DNA of 64,000 nt from Listeria monocytogenes ATCC 19117. Lineage in GTDB: Bacteria > Bacillota > Bacilli > Lactobacillales > Listeriaceae. The translations under genes were made by a program, and so were the position numbers. The DNA is taken from assembly GCF_000307025.1 (NCBI RefSeq), contig NC_018584.1:806001-870000 (forward strand), in the 5' to 3' direction. The number at the start of each line of letters is the position of its first letter. The first letter of the stretch is position 1. The notes under the pieces are model-generated. The model worked only from the letters and a program-made list of their open reading frames with translations, did not search any database and had not been told where the DNA came from. Shown here in pieces: positions 1 through 8,213 of the stretch.

Positions 1-1
1 G

Positions 2-322
2 ATTGCAGTAGGGTATTCAAATGGCGCAAACATCGCAGCCAACGCGCTACTACAAGCAGAAGATAGTTTCCATAAAGCGATTTTGTTTCATGCGATGCCA
101 GCTGGAAATAAACAACCCGAATTTTCGATTAGCCACCGCAACGTATTTCTGTCCGCTGGCTTAAATGATCCACTTATTACCGCAAAAGCCTCCGAAGAAT
201 TAGTGGAAATCCTCGAAAAACGGGGCGCAAAAGTCGAAACAGTTTGGACAGCGGCTGGACATTCTCTTACTATGGAAGAACTTGAAGAAGCGAAAAAATG
301 GTATCAAAACAACCAGAAATGA
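2..322 (+). CDS. Alpha/beta-hydrolase (carboxylesterase/phospholipase family), 5' end outside window
   Basis: Partial gene; the reading frame is open from base 2, so the start lies upstream of the window. The visible part carries the nucleophile-elbow motif GYSNG (GxSxG), an acid-region motif GLNDPL and the catalytic-histidine region AAGHSLT near the C-terminus, the order of Ser, Asp and His expected in small esterases of the YtpA/dienelactone-hydrolase/phospholipase type. No signal peptide can be judged. It ends 9 nt before the next gene, and the SD of that gene overlaps its stop, so the two are probably co-transcribed. The substrate is unknown. Confidence 0.8.
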   Translation: MAVGYSNGANIAANALLQAEDSFHKAILFHAMPAGNKQPEFSISHRNVFLSAGLNDPLITAKASEELVEILEKRGAKVETVWTAAGHSLTMEELEEAKKWYQNNQK

Positions 323-331
323 GGGAAGTAG

Positions 332-952
332 ATGACTATTTTTAAAAGTGCTGATTTATCTCAAAAAGAAAACTACAAATTTTTAACAGGAAGTATTATT
401 CCACGACCAATTGCTTTTGTAACGACGCTTGCTGAAGACGGGGAGACGGTTAACGCCGCCCCGTTCAGTTTTTTTAATGTTGTTTCAAGCGATCCAGCGA
501 TAGTTTCGATAGCTGTTCAACGCGCGAATGGCGAGCAAAAAGATACAGCGAGGAATGCGGCTTTTACGAAAGAAATAAATATTCATATTGTTAGTGAGTC
601 TTTTGTGGAAGAAATGAATAAAACCGCTGCTCGACTGGCACCAGATGTGAGCGAAATCGATAAAACAAGCTTGCATTTAGAGAAAGTTCCTGGAATGAAA
701 ACCCCAAAGATTTCCGAGGCCAATATCGTGCTTACAGCTAAACTAGAACAAATTATTCCGATTAAAAATGATGCGGGTGAGGTTGTTTCCGATTTAATTC
801 TGGCACGTATTTTGACATATGATTTCGCAGATGAAGTGTTTGATTCTGAGCATCACTATATTTTGCCAGAAAAGCTTGAACCAGTTGCCAGACTCGCTGG
901 AAATGACTATACAAAACTTGGCGATATTTTCCGGATTGAAAGGCCAAATTAA
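332..952 (+). CDS. Flavin reductase-like FMN-binding protein
   Basis: A 206-residue soluble protein. The N-terminal stretch with SIIPRPIAFVTT, then NAAPFSFFNVVSSDPAIVSI, is the FMN-binding split-barrel signature of the flavin reductase-like family (flavoredoxin/YwrF type). Such proteins bind FMN and may reduce flavin with NAD(P)H; the electron acceptor here is unknown. The ATG follows a GAGGGAAG SD that overlaps the stop of the upstream esterase gene, suggesting a two-gene operon. No terminator is obvious directly after it; the next 330 bases hold the hflX leader. Confidence 0.85.
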   Translation: MTIFKSADLSQKENYKFLTGSIIPRPIAFVTTLAEDGETVNAAPFSFFNVVSSDPAIVSIAVQRANGEQKDTARNAAFTKEINIHIVSESFVEEMNKTAARLAPDVSEIDKTSLHLEKVPGMKTPKISEANIVLTAKLEQIIPIKNDAGEVVSDLILARILTYDFADEVFDSEHHYILPEKLEPVARLAGNDYTKLGDIFRIERPN

Positions 953-992
953 CGAGAAATAGTTGCGAAACAAAAGCGACCATGTTAAACTA

Positions 993-1022
993 GGGGCAAC
1001 TTAAATGAACGGAGGGTTGCCC
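993..1022 (+). promoter_or_regulatory. Leader hairpin enclosing the uORF ribosome site
   Basis: GGGCAAC at 994-1000 pairs with GTTGCCC at 1016-1022. The loop holds an ATG (1005) and the GGAGGG (1011-1016) that serves the uORF at 1026. It could gate uORF translation. The pairing is read directly from the sequence; its role is inferred. Confidence 0.5.
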
Positions 1023-1025
1023 ATC

Positions 1026-1070
1026 ATGCGTTATATTAGACTACGTTTCCCAAAAAATCTATGCAACTAA
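1026..1070 (+). CDS. 14-codon leader peptide (uORF) of hflX
   Basis: The ORF reads MRYIRLRFPKNLCN followed by TAA. A GGAGGG SD lies 9 nt upstream of the ATG. An in-frame ATG at 1005 could give a 21-residue version. It sits about 210 nt before hflX, ahead of a terminator hairpin at 1197-1219. This is the arrangement described for the antibiotic-inducible L. monocytogenes hflXr (lmo0762), where ribosome stalling on a short uORF prevents premature termination. The peptide itself is probably only a sensor. That it is translated is inferred. Confidence 0.7.
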   Translation: MRYIRLRFPKNLCN

Positions 1071-1196
1071 TTTAATAGTGCGGGAATATCCATGCTTATT
1101 TAGTATGGGTAACGGGATTGGTCTTGCGTGCATGTATGGCACCCAAAATAAATATGGGTAGAATGAAGGTGGAATGCGCTTCATTTGAAAGCAAGC

Positions 1197-1226
1197 TAGT
1201 ATCTTTGGATGCTATTTTTGTGTTTT
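1197..1226 (+). terminator. Attenuator terminator in the hflX leader
   Basis: TAGTATC (1197-1203) pairs with GATGCTA (1208-1214) with one G-U pair and a TTTG loop. TTTTTGTGTTTT follows directly. It lies between the uORF and hflX on the same strand, so without antitermination transcripts should end here before the GTPase gene. Confidence 0.7.
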
Positions 1227-1241
1227 CTTCTACTCAAAAAC

Positions 1242-1279
1242 CCTGACCGCGCTGAATCTATTTCAGGAGGTCCTTTTTT
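1242..1279 (+). promoter_or_regulatory. Hairpin overlapping the hflX Shine-Dalgarno
   Basis: GACC (1245-1248) with GGTC (1269-1272) and CTGAA (1252-1256) with TTCAG (1262-1266) form a stem whose 3' arm contains the AGGAGGT SD of hflX. It is followed by CTTTTTTATG. It could hide the SD or act as a second weak terminator. The pairing is visible; the function is inferred. Confidence 0.45.
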
Positions 1280-2536
1280 ATGGAGAAAAAAGTATTAATC
1301 GTTGGTATAAGTCAGAAACAAAAAGATTTTGATTATTCAATGGAAGAATTAGCCAATTTAGCGGCTGCAAATAATATGGAAGTAGTGGGCGAAATACGGC
1401 AAAATATCGACCGTGAAAATCGCGCTACTTATGTTGGAAAAGGAAAAGTGGATGAAATCAAAGGGCTGGCAGAAATGCAAGATGCTCGCTTGATTATTTT
1501 TAACGATGAACTTTCACCGTCGCAAATTAGAAACCTAGAAGAAGCGTTGGAACTGGATGTAATGGACAGAACAGGCTTGATTTTAGCTATTTTCGCGAAC
1601 CGAGCAAAAACAAAAGAAGCTCAACTCCAAGTCCAAATCGCCAAATTACAATATGAACTTCCGCGAATTTTTGGACAAGGCGAAGACATGGACCAACAAA
1701 GCGGAAAAGGCGGACTTAGCAACCGTGGTTCGGGCGAAAAGAAAATTGAAACCGATCGCCGTACCATCAAATACCAAATCCGCCATTTACAAAAAGAGTT
1801 AGACATGCTCGTGGATGACCGTGAAGTACGCCGTCGCAAACGAAAGAAAAATGAAATTCCTGTGGTGTCACTTGTTGGTTATACCAATGCTGGAAAATCC
1901 ACAACGATGAATGGGCTAGTACGTGCTTATAGTGAAACTGCTGAAAAACAAGTTTTTGAGAAAGACATGCTCTTTGCTACGCTTGAAACAAGTGTGCGCG
2001 AAATTGTTTTACCAGATAACAAGCAATTTTTACTCACAGATACAGTTGGTTTTGTTAGCAAACTTCCCCATCAATTAGTGAAAGCATTCCGCTCCACACT
2101 AGAAGAAGCACGCGATGCAGATTTACTCATTCATGTGGTAGATTATTCGGATCCGCATTATAAAACAATGATGAAGACGACGGAAGAAACGTTGAAAGCT
2201 GTTGGTGTGGAGGATGTTCCAGTTATTTATGCATACAACAAAGCGGATTTAATAGAAGGAGAAATTTATCCTAAGCAAACGGAAAATACAATTGTCTTTT
2301 CCGCGCGTGAAAAAGAAAGTTTGGAATTTCTAACCGAAGTAATTCGTAAAGAACTTTTTGCTAGCTACGAGAAAGCGACTTTTTTAATTCCGTTTGAGGC
2401 GGGGAATGTTGTCGCTTATTTAAATGATCATGCAGATGTTTTAGCTACTGAATACTTGGAGAATGGCACGCAGATTGTGGCTGAAGTTAGTCCGGCCGAT
2501 TTACAGAAGCTAGCAGAATACCAAGTAGCTGAGTAA
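1280..2536 (+). CDS. hflX: HflX-family ribosome-associated GTPase (HflXr type)
   Basis: A 418-residue protein. The N-terminal HflX domain has ATYVGKGKVDE (about residues 49-59) and LSPSQIRNLEE. A coiled-coil linker with RGSGEKKIETDRR follows, then the G domain: GYTNAGKST (G1, about 199-207), DTVGF (G3) and NKAD (G4). HflX proteins bind the 50S subunit and split stalled ribosomes. The usual GTRGPGE motif reads NRGSGE here, so this is not the most typical HflX. Together with the uORF/terminator leader this fits the antibiotic-resistance paralogue HflXr, which relieves macrolide/lincosamide-stalled ribosomes. The ATG has an AGGAGGT SD 9 nt upstream. Assignment as HflXr rather than housekeeping HflX is from context. 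Confidence 0.85.
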   Translation: MEKKVLIVGISQKQKDFDYSMEELANLAAANNMEVVGEIRQNIDRENRATYVGKGKVDEIKGLAEMQDARLIIFNDELSPSQIRNLEEALELDVMDRTGLILAIFANRAKTKEAQLQVQIAKLQYELPRIFGQGEDMDQQSGKGGLSNRGSGEKKIETDRRTIKYQIRHLQKELDMLVDDREVRRRKRKKNEIPVVSLVGYTNAGKSTTMNGLVRAYSETAEKQVFEKDMLFATLETSVREIVLPDNKQFLLTDTVGFVSKLPHQLVKAFRSTLEEARDADLLIHVVDYSDPHYKTMMKTTEETLKAVGVEDVPVIYAYNKADLIEGEIYPKQTENTIVFSAREKESLEFLTEVIRKELFASYEKATFLIPFEAGNVVAYLNDHADVLATEYLENGTQIVAEVSPADLQKLAEYQVAE

Positions 2537-2555
2537 AGCGAGTTCCAGCTGAATT

Positions 2556-2564
2556 TGCTATAAT
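2556..2564 (+). promoter_or_regulatory. Extended -10 promoter
   Basis: TGC-TATAAT (TATAAT at 2559-2564) lies just upstream of the phosphoesterase gene, with no good -35. The ATG embedded in this -10 is therefore unlikely to be the gene start. Confidence 0.5.
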
Positions 2565-2601
2565 GAAACATACAGCAAATTTAGTGAGGAGATTTCTAAC
2601 T

Positions 2602-3474
2602 ATGAAAAAAACTGGATGGGGTATACTTGGGGCAGTTGCTGCTTTCACAGGATATGCATACTGGTCAACCAAACATTTAACTGTAACAGATTATGAAATA
2701 GTATCAGATAAAATTCCAGCAGAATGGGACGGCGCAACTTTTGTTCAGTTGTCTGATCTGCATAGTGCAAGTTTTGGTTTATATAATAATCCTTTGCTTA
2801 GTATCGTGAATGAACTAGCGCCGGATGCTGTTTTTCTAACAGGAGATATGATTGATGGAGATGAGTCGCCATATGTAGCGATGGCAGTTGTGCGCAAATT
2901 GGCTAAAGAATTCCCGGTTTTTTATGTGAGCGGAAATCATGAGGGTCGAAGCGCATTTTATGAAGATTTTAAAGCAGACATGGAGAAACATCACGTTACT
3001 GTCCTTGAAAATGAACGCTATTTTCTAAAAAAAGATGGCGCCGCAATCATGGTAGCAGGCGTCCGGGATCCTCGTTTTGTAAGAGATGACTGGGCAGAAA
3101 AAGAACTACCAAAAGAAGTATGGGAAGAAGCGGCATTAAAAGAAGCTTTAGACGATGCGACAGCTAATTTATCACCGGATTACTTTACGATATTACTGGC
3201 GCATCGTCCGGAGTTTTGGCCACTATACCAAGCCTATCCAATTGATTTAGTATTATCTGGACATGCGCACGGCGGTCAATTTAGACTACCTTTAACAGAA
3301 GGCCTTTTCGCACCGGGACAAGGTCTCATGCCGAAATGGACAGCAGGGATTCACCGGGCTGGCGGTAAAGCGCTTATTGTGAGCCGCGGCTTAGGAAATG
3401 TCACGAAACTACCGCGCTTATTTAATGACCCAGAAATCATTCGAATGACACTTAGAGCAAAAGGGGATGCTTAG
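2602..3474 (+). CDS. Membrane-anchored metallophosphoesterase (YkuE-like)
   Basis: A 290-residue protein. An N-terminal hydrophobic anchor (about residues 4-20) precedes a calcineurin-like phosphoesterase domain with the metal-binding motifs QLSDLHSA, GDMIDG, SGNHEG and GHAHGGQ in the usual order. It probably hydrolyses a phosphoester outside or at the membrane; the B. subtilis YkuE family has been linked to cell-wall-associated phosphatase activity. The start at 2602 is chosen because GAGGAG lies 10 nt upstream, while an in-frame ATG at 2563 is inside a promoter -10. It is followed after 5 nt by lplA, so both are likely one operon. Confidence 0.85.
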   Translation: MKKTGWGILGAVAAFTGYAYWSTKHLTVTDYEIVSDKIPAEWDGATFVQLSDLHSASFGLYNNPLLSIVNELAPDAVFLTGDMIDGDESPYVAMAVVRKLAKEFPVFYVSGNHEGRSAFYEDFKADMEKHHVTVLENERYFLKKDGAAIMVAGVRDPRFVRDDWAEKELPKEVWEEAALKEALDDATANLSPDYFTILLAHRPEFWPLYQAYPIDLVLSGHAHGGQFRLPLTEGLFAPGQGLMPKWTAGIHRAGGKALIVSRGLGNVTKLPRLFNDPEIIRMTLRAKGDA

Positions 3475-3479
3475 GAAAA

Positions 3480-4469
3480 GTGATTTATTTAGATAATGAA
3501 GATGTACTCGATCAAGCGTACAACTTTGCGATGGAAGAATATGCGCTTCGTTCTTTAGATGAAAATGAAACGTATTTTATGTTTTACCGGATGAAGCCGA
3601 CGATTATTGTTGGTAAAAATCAAAACACACTGGAAGAAATCAACCATGCTTTTGTCAAAGAACATCATATCGACGTTCTCCGCCGTTTATCTGGTGGGGG
3701 AGCTGTCTATAACGACGAAGGCAATATTAGCTTTAGCATGATCACAAAAGATGATGGGAATAGTTTTCAAAATTTCGCGAAGTTCACAGAACCAGTTATT
3801 CGAGCGCTCCGCAAGCTTGGTGTAAATGCTGAACTGAGTGGTCGAAATGATATTGAAGTGAATGGCAAAAAGATAAGTGGCAATGCGCAATTTGCAACAA
3901 AAGGTCGACTATATAGCCATGGGACTTTACTTTTCGATGTCGATTTATCCATGCTCGAAAAAGCATTACAAGTGGATCCAGAGAAATACTTATCCAAGGG
4001 TGTTAAATCTGTGCGCAGTCGTGTAACAACAATTCGCGAACATTTAGCGGAAGATATCGATATTCTAACCTTTAAACAAATTCTACTGGAATCTATTTTT
4101 GAAACGAAAGATATCCCACGTTATACTTTTACGGAAGCTGACAAGCAAGGAATCGAAAAATTACGCACAGAACGTTACCGGAATTGGGACTGGACGTATG
4201 GTAAATCACCAAAAGCCACTATAAAACGCAAAAAAAGATTTCCAGCTGGAACTATTGAATTCCAAGTTTCACTAGAAAAAGGTCAAGTAAAAGAAGCGAC
4301 CATTTATGGGGACTTTTTTGGTACAGAGGATGTGGCTGAATTAGCTGGGAAAATAATCGGCTGCCGTTTTGAACGAGAAGAAGTTGAAAAAGCTTGGAGT
4401 GCAATTGATACAAAAGCCTATTTTGGCGGAATTGAAAAAGAAGCGATTTTAGCGATGCTATTTGAATAA
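3480..4469 (+). CDS. lplA: Lipoate-protein ligase
   Basis: A 329-residue protein with the LplA signature RRLSGGGAVYNDEGN (about residues 63-77), the substrate-lysine motif KISGNAQ and a C-terminal accessory domain. It activates free lipoate with ATP and transfers it to the E2/GcvH lysine of 2-oxoacid dehydrogenases and the glycine cleavage system. The start is GTG with AGGAAA directly upstream, overlapping the stop of the phosphoesterase gene. Its position after hflX and the phosphoesterase matches lplA2 (lmo0764) of L. monocytogenes, which I recall as the second of two ligases in that species. A strong terminator follows. Confidence 0.9.
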   Translation: MIYLDNEDVLDQAYNFAMEEYALRSLDENETYFMFYRMKPTIIVGKNQNTLEEINHAFVKEHHIDVLRRLSGGGAVYNDEGNISFSMITKDDGNSFQNFAKFTEPVIRALRKLGVNAELSGRNDIEVNGKKISGNAQFATKGRLYSHGTLLFDVDLSMLEKALQVDPEKYLSKGVKSVRSRVTTIREHLAEDIDILTFKQILLESIFETKDIPRYTFTEADKQGIEKLRTERYRNWDWTYGKSPKATIKRKKRFPAGTIEFQVSLEKGQVKEATIYGDFFGTEDVAELAGKIIGCRFEREEVEKAWSAIDTKAYFGGIEKEAILAMLFE

Positions 4470-4480
4470 AAGACGTCTAA

Positions 4481-4517
4481 AAAACTCTAAGAAGAAATTT
4501 CTTAGAGTTTTGTTGTT
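4481..4517 (+). terminator. Rho-independent terminator after lplA
   Basis: A 13-bp perfect stem, AAAACTCTAAGAA (4481-4493) with TTCTTAGAGTTTT (4499-4511), loop GAAAT, followed by a T-rich tail. Confidence 0.85.
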
Positions 4518-4601
4518 ACTACAGCAAAAAGAGGTTACAAACTTTAATAAATCTAGAACTCGTGTTAAACTTAGATTTAGAAAAAAGGAAAAGGTGTAGA
4601 A

Positions 4602-5354
4602 ATGGCTATAAAAAAATTAAACGATTTTTATTTTAAAAAACTTGGCAGTTGGAATTTAGTACATAGCTTTATAAAGGGTTTTTGGAGAGCGTTTTTTTTA
4701 GTAGTGCTACTTTTAATTATTGCTAACATTATAGTCGTTTATTTGTTGGATAATGTGTTTTTGATTCCAGTGATTTTAATTAGTTTACTTTGTATACCTC
4801 TCTTTTATTACGTATTGATTTATAGTCGTGCGAAAAAGTTCATTCGTACCAGATATCAACTACGAAATTTTAAAGAGTTGACTGTAATGCGGCGTTATTT
4901 ATTATTTGCCTATTTAGAAAAAAGTGGTTTTAGCTCAAGAGATGATTTAGATAAATTACTTCGATTTATTCATTCAGAAATGGCAGAAGAACAAAAGAAC
5001 CATAAACCACTTAGTACGATAATTGGCGTTTTTATAGCAGCATTTTTAGCAATTTTAGGTGGTACATTTCTATTCTTGATGGATGATGTAGTAGAGCGGC
5101 TTATTGCAGCCGTGATTATCATTGTGATGGCTGTTGTTTTCTATTTTATCGGTCTTACGTTGATGTCGATTATTCGCTCGAAATCTGAAAAAAACACAAG
5201 AAAAGAGCATGAGCTAACAAAAGAAATTATAGCGATTCAAACGGCAATGCTTGTTAGTGAAAATACAAGTTACCATCCATTTTTAGCAATGGAGAAAAAA
5301 GTGAATGAAAACGATTTTTTGAAAGAGATTATTACATCACGGTCCTTTTTATAA
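4602..5354 (+). CDS. Hypothetical membrane protein
   Basis: A 250-residue protein that I do not recognise. Two hydrophobic segments near residues 25-50 and 52-72 and two more near 140-160 and 163-190 suggest four membrane spans. Charged, mostly helical stretches lie between them and at the C-terminus (residues about 85-130 and 195-250), probably cytoplasmic. The SD AAAAGGAAAAGGTG precedes the ATG. It stands between the lplA terminator and the GntR gene, about 35 nt before the latter, so the two may share a transcript. No enzymatic motif is visible. Confidence 0.75.
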   Translation: MAIKKLNDFYFKKLGSWNLVHSFIKGFWRAFFLVVLLLIIANIIVVYLLDNVFLIPVILISLLCIPLFYYVLIYSRAKKFIRTRYQLRNFKELTVMRRYLLFAYLEKSGFSSRDDLDKLLRFIHSEMAEEQKNHKPLSTIIGVFIAAFLAILGGTFLFLMDDVVERLIAAVIIIVMAVVFYFIGLTLMSIIRSKSEKNTRKEHELTKEIIAIQTAMLVSENTSYHPFLAMEKKVNENDFLKEIITSRSFL

Positions 5355-5388
5355 CATAATTTTTTAGGCACACTTAGGAGGCAAAGTC

Positions 5389-6036
5389 ATGACAACCAAA
5401 CGCAAAGAGACTAGAGAAAGTGTTTGTTATCGGGAAATCAAAAAGAAGATTAGAAACGGGGAACTAAAGCCAGGCGATCGTTTAATTGAAAATACATTAT
5501 CACAACAATTAGAAATTAGTCGTACGCCGATTCGAAAAGCAATCGGGATGCTTGCTGCAGATGGATATGTGGAATACAACGATTTTCGAGGTGCTTTTGT
5601 TCGGGACAGCATTATTAATAAAGAACGTTACTTTGAAATGACAGAAATTATTGGTTTGTTTCTAAAACAAGCTATTCAAAAAATCCGTACAAAAAAAATA
5701 GCCTTCAATAAAATGCGAGTTGTTGCAAAATTAGTCGAAATTGAACGCGAACAACCAACCGACCCAGCAACTTATTTCGAATATGAAAAATGGTTTGTGA
5801 GTGATTTACTAACCTATATGAAAAATAATTACTATTTGAAAATTAGCGATGATTTTTTTAATAATATTCAAGAATTTGGTGATGAAGAAGTCATTAAGAT
5901 TGCACAAAACGCTTGTGTTAAAACAATCGCTAACATCCAACGTTTTATTGATGCGTTGGATGTACAAGATTATGACAAGTGCATAGCGATTATTGATCAA
6001 GTCATTGATGCCCATGTTTTAGTCGCTTATCGTTAA
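5389..6036 (+). CDS. GntR-family transcriptional regulator (FadR/FCD-like)
   Basis: A 215-residue protein. The N-terminal winged helix (about residues 12-75) has the GntR pattern: IKKKIRNGELKPGDRL, SQQLEISRTPIRKAI and LAADGYVE. The C-terminal half is helical and fits the effector-binding FCD-like domain, but clear metal-binding histidines are not obvious. AGGAGGCAAAGTC precedes the ATG. Its neighbours are a membrane protein upstream and a convergent quinone oxidoreductase, and neither identifies a target. A shared terminator follows. Confidence 0.8.
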   Translation: MTTKRKETRESVCYREIKKKIRNGELKPGDRLIENTLSQQLEISRTPIRKAIGMLAADGYVEYNDFRGAFVRDSIINKERYFEMTEIIGLFLKQAIQKIRTKKIAFNKMRVVAKLVEIEREQPTDPATYFEYEKWFVSDLLTYMKNNYYLKISDDFFNNIQEFGDEEVIKIAQNACVKTIANIQRFIDALDVQDYDKCIAIIDQVIDAHVLVAYR

Positions 6037-6075
6037 AAAAGCATTGTCCTTACTACTTAAGGACAATGCTTTTTA
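6037..6075. terminator. Bidirectional terminator
   Basis: A 15-bp stem, AAAGCATTGTCCTTA (6038-6052) with TAAGGACAATGCTTT (6058-6072), flanked by A and T runs. It sits between the convergent GntR gene and oxidoreductase gene. Confidence 0.85.
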
Positions 6076-6076
6076 T

Positions 6077-7066
6077 TTACTTTATTTTCACTAAATATCT
6101 ACCAGTCACGCCACCGTTCATTACTTGGTGAAGAGCTTCAGGTAACTCAGAAAAGCCCACTTCTGTTACTAAGCTTTCTAAATTAGTTAATTTGAAATCT
6201 GTCGCAAGTCTATTCCAAATTCGTTCTCGTTTTGGCATCGGACATAAAACTGAATCAATACCGAATAATTGAATACCACGCAAAATAAATGGAAAGACAG
6301 TTGTATCTAATTTTCCACCAGCAGACATACCGCATGTAGTAACTGCCCCGCCATATTGAACAGCTGTTAGGAGGTATGAAAGAGGTTTTCCACCAACACA
6401 GTCAATGGCCCCGGCGTATAGTTGTTTGTCTAATGCGCGCACTTTTTCAGGTTGAAAAGCTTCTCTTAAAACTATTTCAGATACACCGAATTTTTCTAGG
6501 AATTCCTTTGCATCGCTTTTTCCAGAAGAAGCTACAACAGAGAAGCCTCGTTTGGAAAGTATGGCTGAGCTTAAACTACCTACACCGCCTGTTGCACCAC
6601 TTACAGCGATTTTTCCAGCATCGGGTGTTACGCCACTAAATTCAAGCGCATCGACCGAGAGTGCTGCTGTAAAGCCCGCTGTGCCAAGTATCATCGCTTC
6701 TTTTAATGATAGACCATCTGGCAAAGGAACAACCCAAGCAGCTGGAACGCGAATAAACTCACTATATCCACCAAAATAGCTCACTCCAAAATCATAACTA
6801 GTGACAATAACCTCATCGCCTACTTGAAATTGGTCAGATTTAGAATGGACGACCACACCACTTGCATCAATACCAGGAATAAAAGGATACTCGCTCACAA
6901 TTTTCCCGTCTGGAAGTACAGCCAGTCCATCTTTGTAGTTAATACCAGAATAATGTACCTCAATCGTTACTTCATTTTCTGGCAAGTTATCTATAGTAGT
7001 TTCTCTAAAATGAAGGGAAGTATTATCTGCTTCTTTTTCAATGAAAAGTGCTTGAAATGATTTCAT
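6077..7066 (-). CDS. Zinc-free alcohol dehydrogenase/quinone oxidoreductase (YhdH/YhfP family)
   Basis: A 329-residue medium-chain dehydrogenase. The GroES-like N-terminus contains SGINYKDGLAV and PGIDASGVV. The NADPH-binding region has VSGATGGVGS (about residues 153-162). Zinc-ligand cysteines of true alcohol dehydrogenases are absent, as in acrylyl-CoA/crotonyl-type reductases of the YhdH/YhfP group, which reduce activated C=C bonds with NADPH. Its substrate is unknown. An AGGAGGAATTT-type SD precedes the ATG on the minus strand. It is transcribed alone. Confidence 0.85.
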   Translation of the reverse strand: MKSFQALFIEKEADNTSLHFRETTIDNLPENEVTIEVHYSGINYKDGLAVLPDGKIVSEYPFIPGIDASGVVVHSKSDQFQVGDEVIVTSYDFGVSYFGGYSEFIRVPAAWVVPLPDGLSLKEAMILGTAGFTAALSVDALEFSGVTPDAGKIAVSGATGGVGSLSSAILSKRGFSVVASSGKSDAKEFLEKFGVSEIVLREAFQPEKVRALDKQLYAGAIDCVGGKPLSYLLTAVQYGGAVTTCGMSAGGKLDTTVFPFILRGIQLFGIDSVLCPMPKRERIWNRLATDFKLTNLESLVTEVGFSELPEALHQVMNGGVTGRYLVKIK

Positions 7067-7244
7067 TTTTTAAATTCCTCCACAACTCAATTTTGTGTTC
7101 CCCTTCACTTTACGACTTTTTTCGCCATTTTACAAGGCTGTGACTGGTACAAATCCCCATTTCAAGGTAAACTAGAATAGAGAAGATGCCGATATTTTGT
7201 GTAAATTTATAAATAGAATTTTTTGGCAAGAAAGGGTGAGTGCG

Positions 7245-8174
7245 ATGGGGAAGGCACTATTGATTGTGAATCCATCATCAGGTAAAGAAAAAGGAAAAAC
7301 TTATCAAGGAAAGACAGAAGAAGTACTAAAAAAACGTTATGATGAGGTGGAAGTTCGCCTGACTGAAAAAGCAGGGGATGCAACAGAATTTGCTTCCTGG
7401 GCTGCTGAACAAGGCTTTGAAGCAGTAATTGCGATGGGCGGAGACGGGACTTTAAATGAAACCATAAACGGACTTGCAATCCATGAAAAACGACCTGACT
7501 TTGGCTTCATTCCACTTGGAACAGTCAATGATTTGGCTCGTTCGGTAGGTATACCATTAAAACCCGAAAAAGCGATTCAAGCATTAGAAAAAGCTATTGC
7601 AGTGCCGATGGATATTGGCCGGATTGGCGACCAATACTTTATGAACGTCCTAGCTATCGGTATGATTGCGCAAGCTGTCGACCAAGTTAGCGTCGAACAA
7701 AAAACCAAATTTGGCTCCGTAGCATACTTTTTAGAAGGCCTGAAAGCATTTAACCGCAATGAATTACTTCATTTTAAAATCGAATATGACGAGGAAGTTT
7801 GGGAAGGGGAAGCTGCGCTAGTTGTGGCTGGCTTAACTAATTCAGTTGGTGGGATGGAATCATGGGCGCCAGATGCAAAAATTGACGATGGCTACCTGCA
7901 TATTATTATTCTAACGAAACTTGGCTTGCTCGATGCAGCTAACATGATCCCGCAATTAATTCGCGGTAATTTAAAAAACAGTGACGGTGTAGTTTATATT
8001 AAAACCAAGAAACTTACCATTGATGCAAGTGGAGACGATTTAAGCATCAACGTCGATGGCGACCCAGGTCCAGGTGTACCAGCAGAAATCGAAGTGCTTG
8101 GCAGTCACTTGAATATTCTTGCACCCAAAAAAAGCAGCAAGAAGCGCTTCGGCCCATTCATACTTAAAAAGTAA
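7245..8174 (+). CDS. Diacylglycerol kinase-family lipid kinase (YegS/BmrU type)
   Basis: A 309-residue protein with the DAGK catalytic signature GGDGTLNETINGL (about residues 66-78) and PLGTVNDLARS, followed by the all-beta C-terminal domain ending in VDGDPG. Members phosphorylate diacylglycerol or related lipids with ATP; the lipid here cannot be told. The start at 7245 (MGKALLIVNPSSGK) is chosen because it follows AAAGGG at a good distance and begins with the conserved NPSSG strand. An upstream in-frame ATG at 7197 would add 16 non-conserved residues. A small GRAM/PH-like gene follows 39 nt later. Confidence 0.85.
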   Translation: MGKALLIVNPSSGKEKGKTYQGKTEEVLKKRYDEVEVRLTEKAGDATEFASWAAEQGFEAVIAMGGDGTLNETINGLAIHEKRPDFGFIPLGTVNDLARSVGIPLKPEKAIQALEKAIAVPMDIGRIGDQYFMNVLAIGMIAQAVDQVSVEQKTKFGSVAYFLEGLKAFNRNELLHFKIEYDEEVWEGEAALVVAGLTNSVGGMESWAPDAKIDDGYLHIIILTKLGLLDAANMIPQLIRGNLKNSDGVVYIKTKKLTIDASGDDLSINVDGDPGPGVPAEIEVLGSHLNILAPKKSSKKRFGPFILKK

Positions 8175-8213
8175 CCTACAATAATTGTAGAAGAATAAGG
8201 AGATGAAAGCTTT

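Noticed and set aside
2563-2601. An upstream in-frame ATG extending the metallophosphoesterase by 13 residues
   Set aside because: It lies within a TATAAT -10 element and lacks an SD; the ATG at 2602 has a clear GAGGAG.
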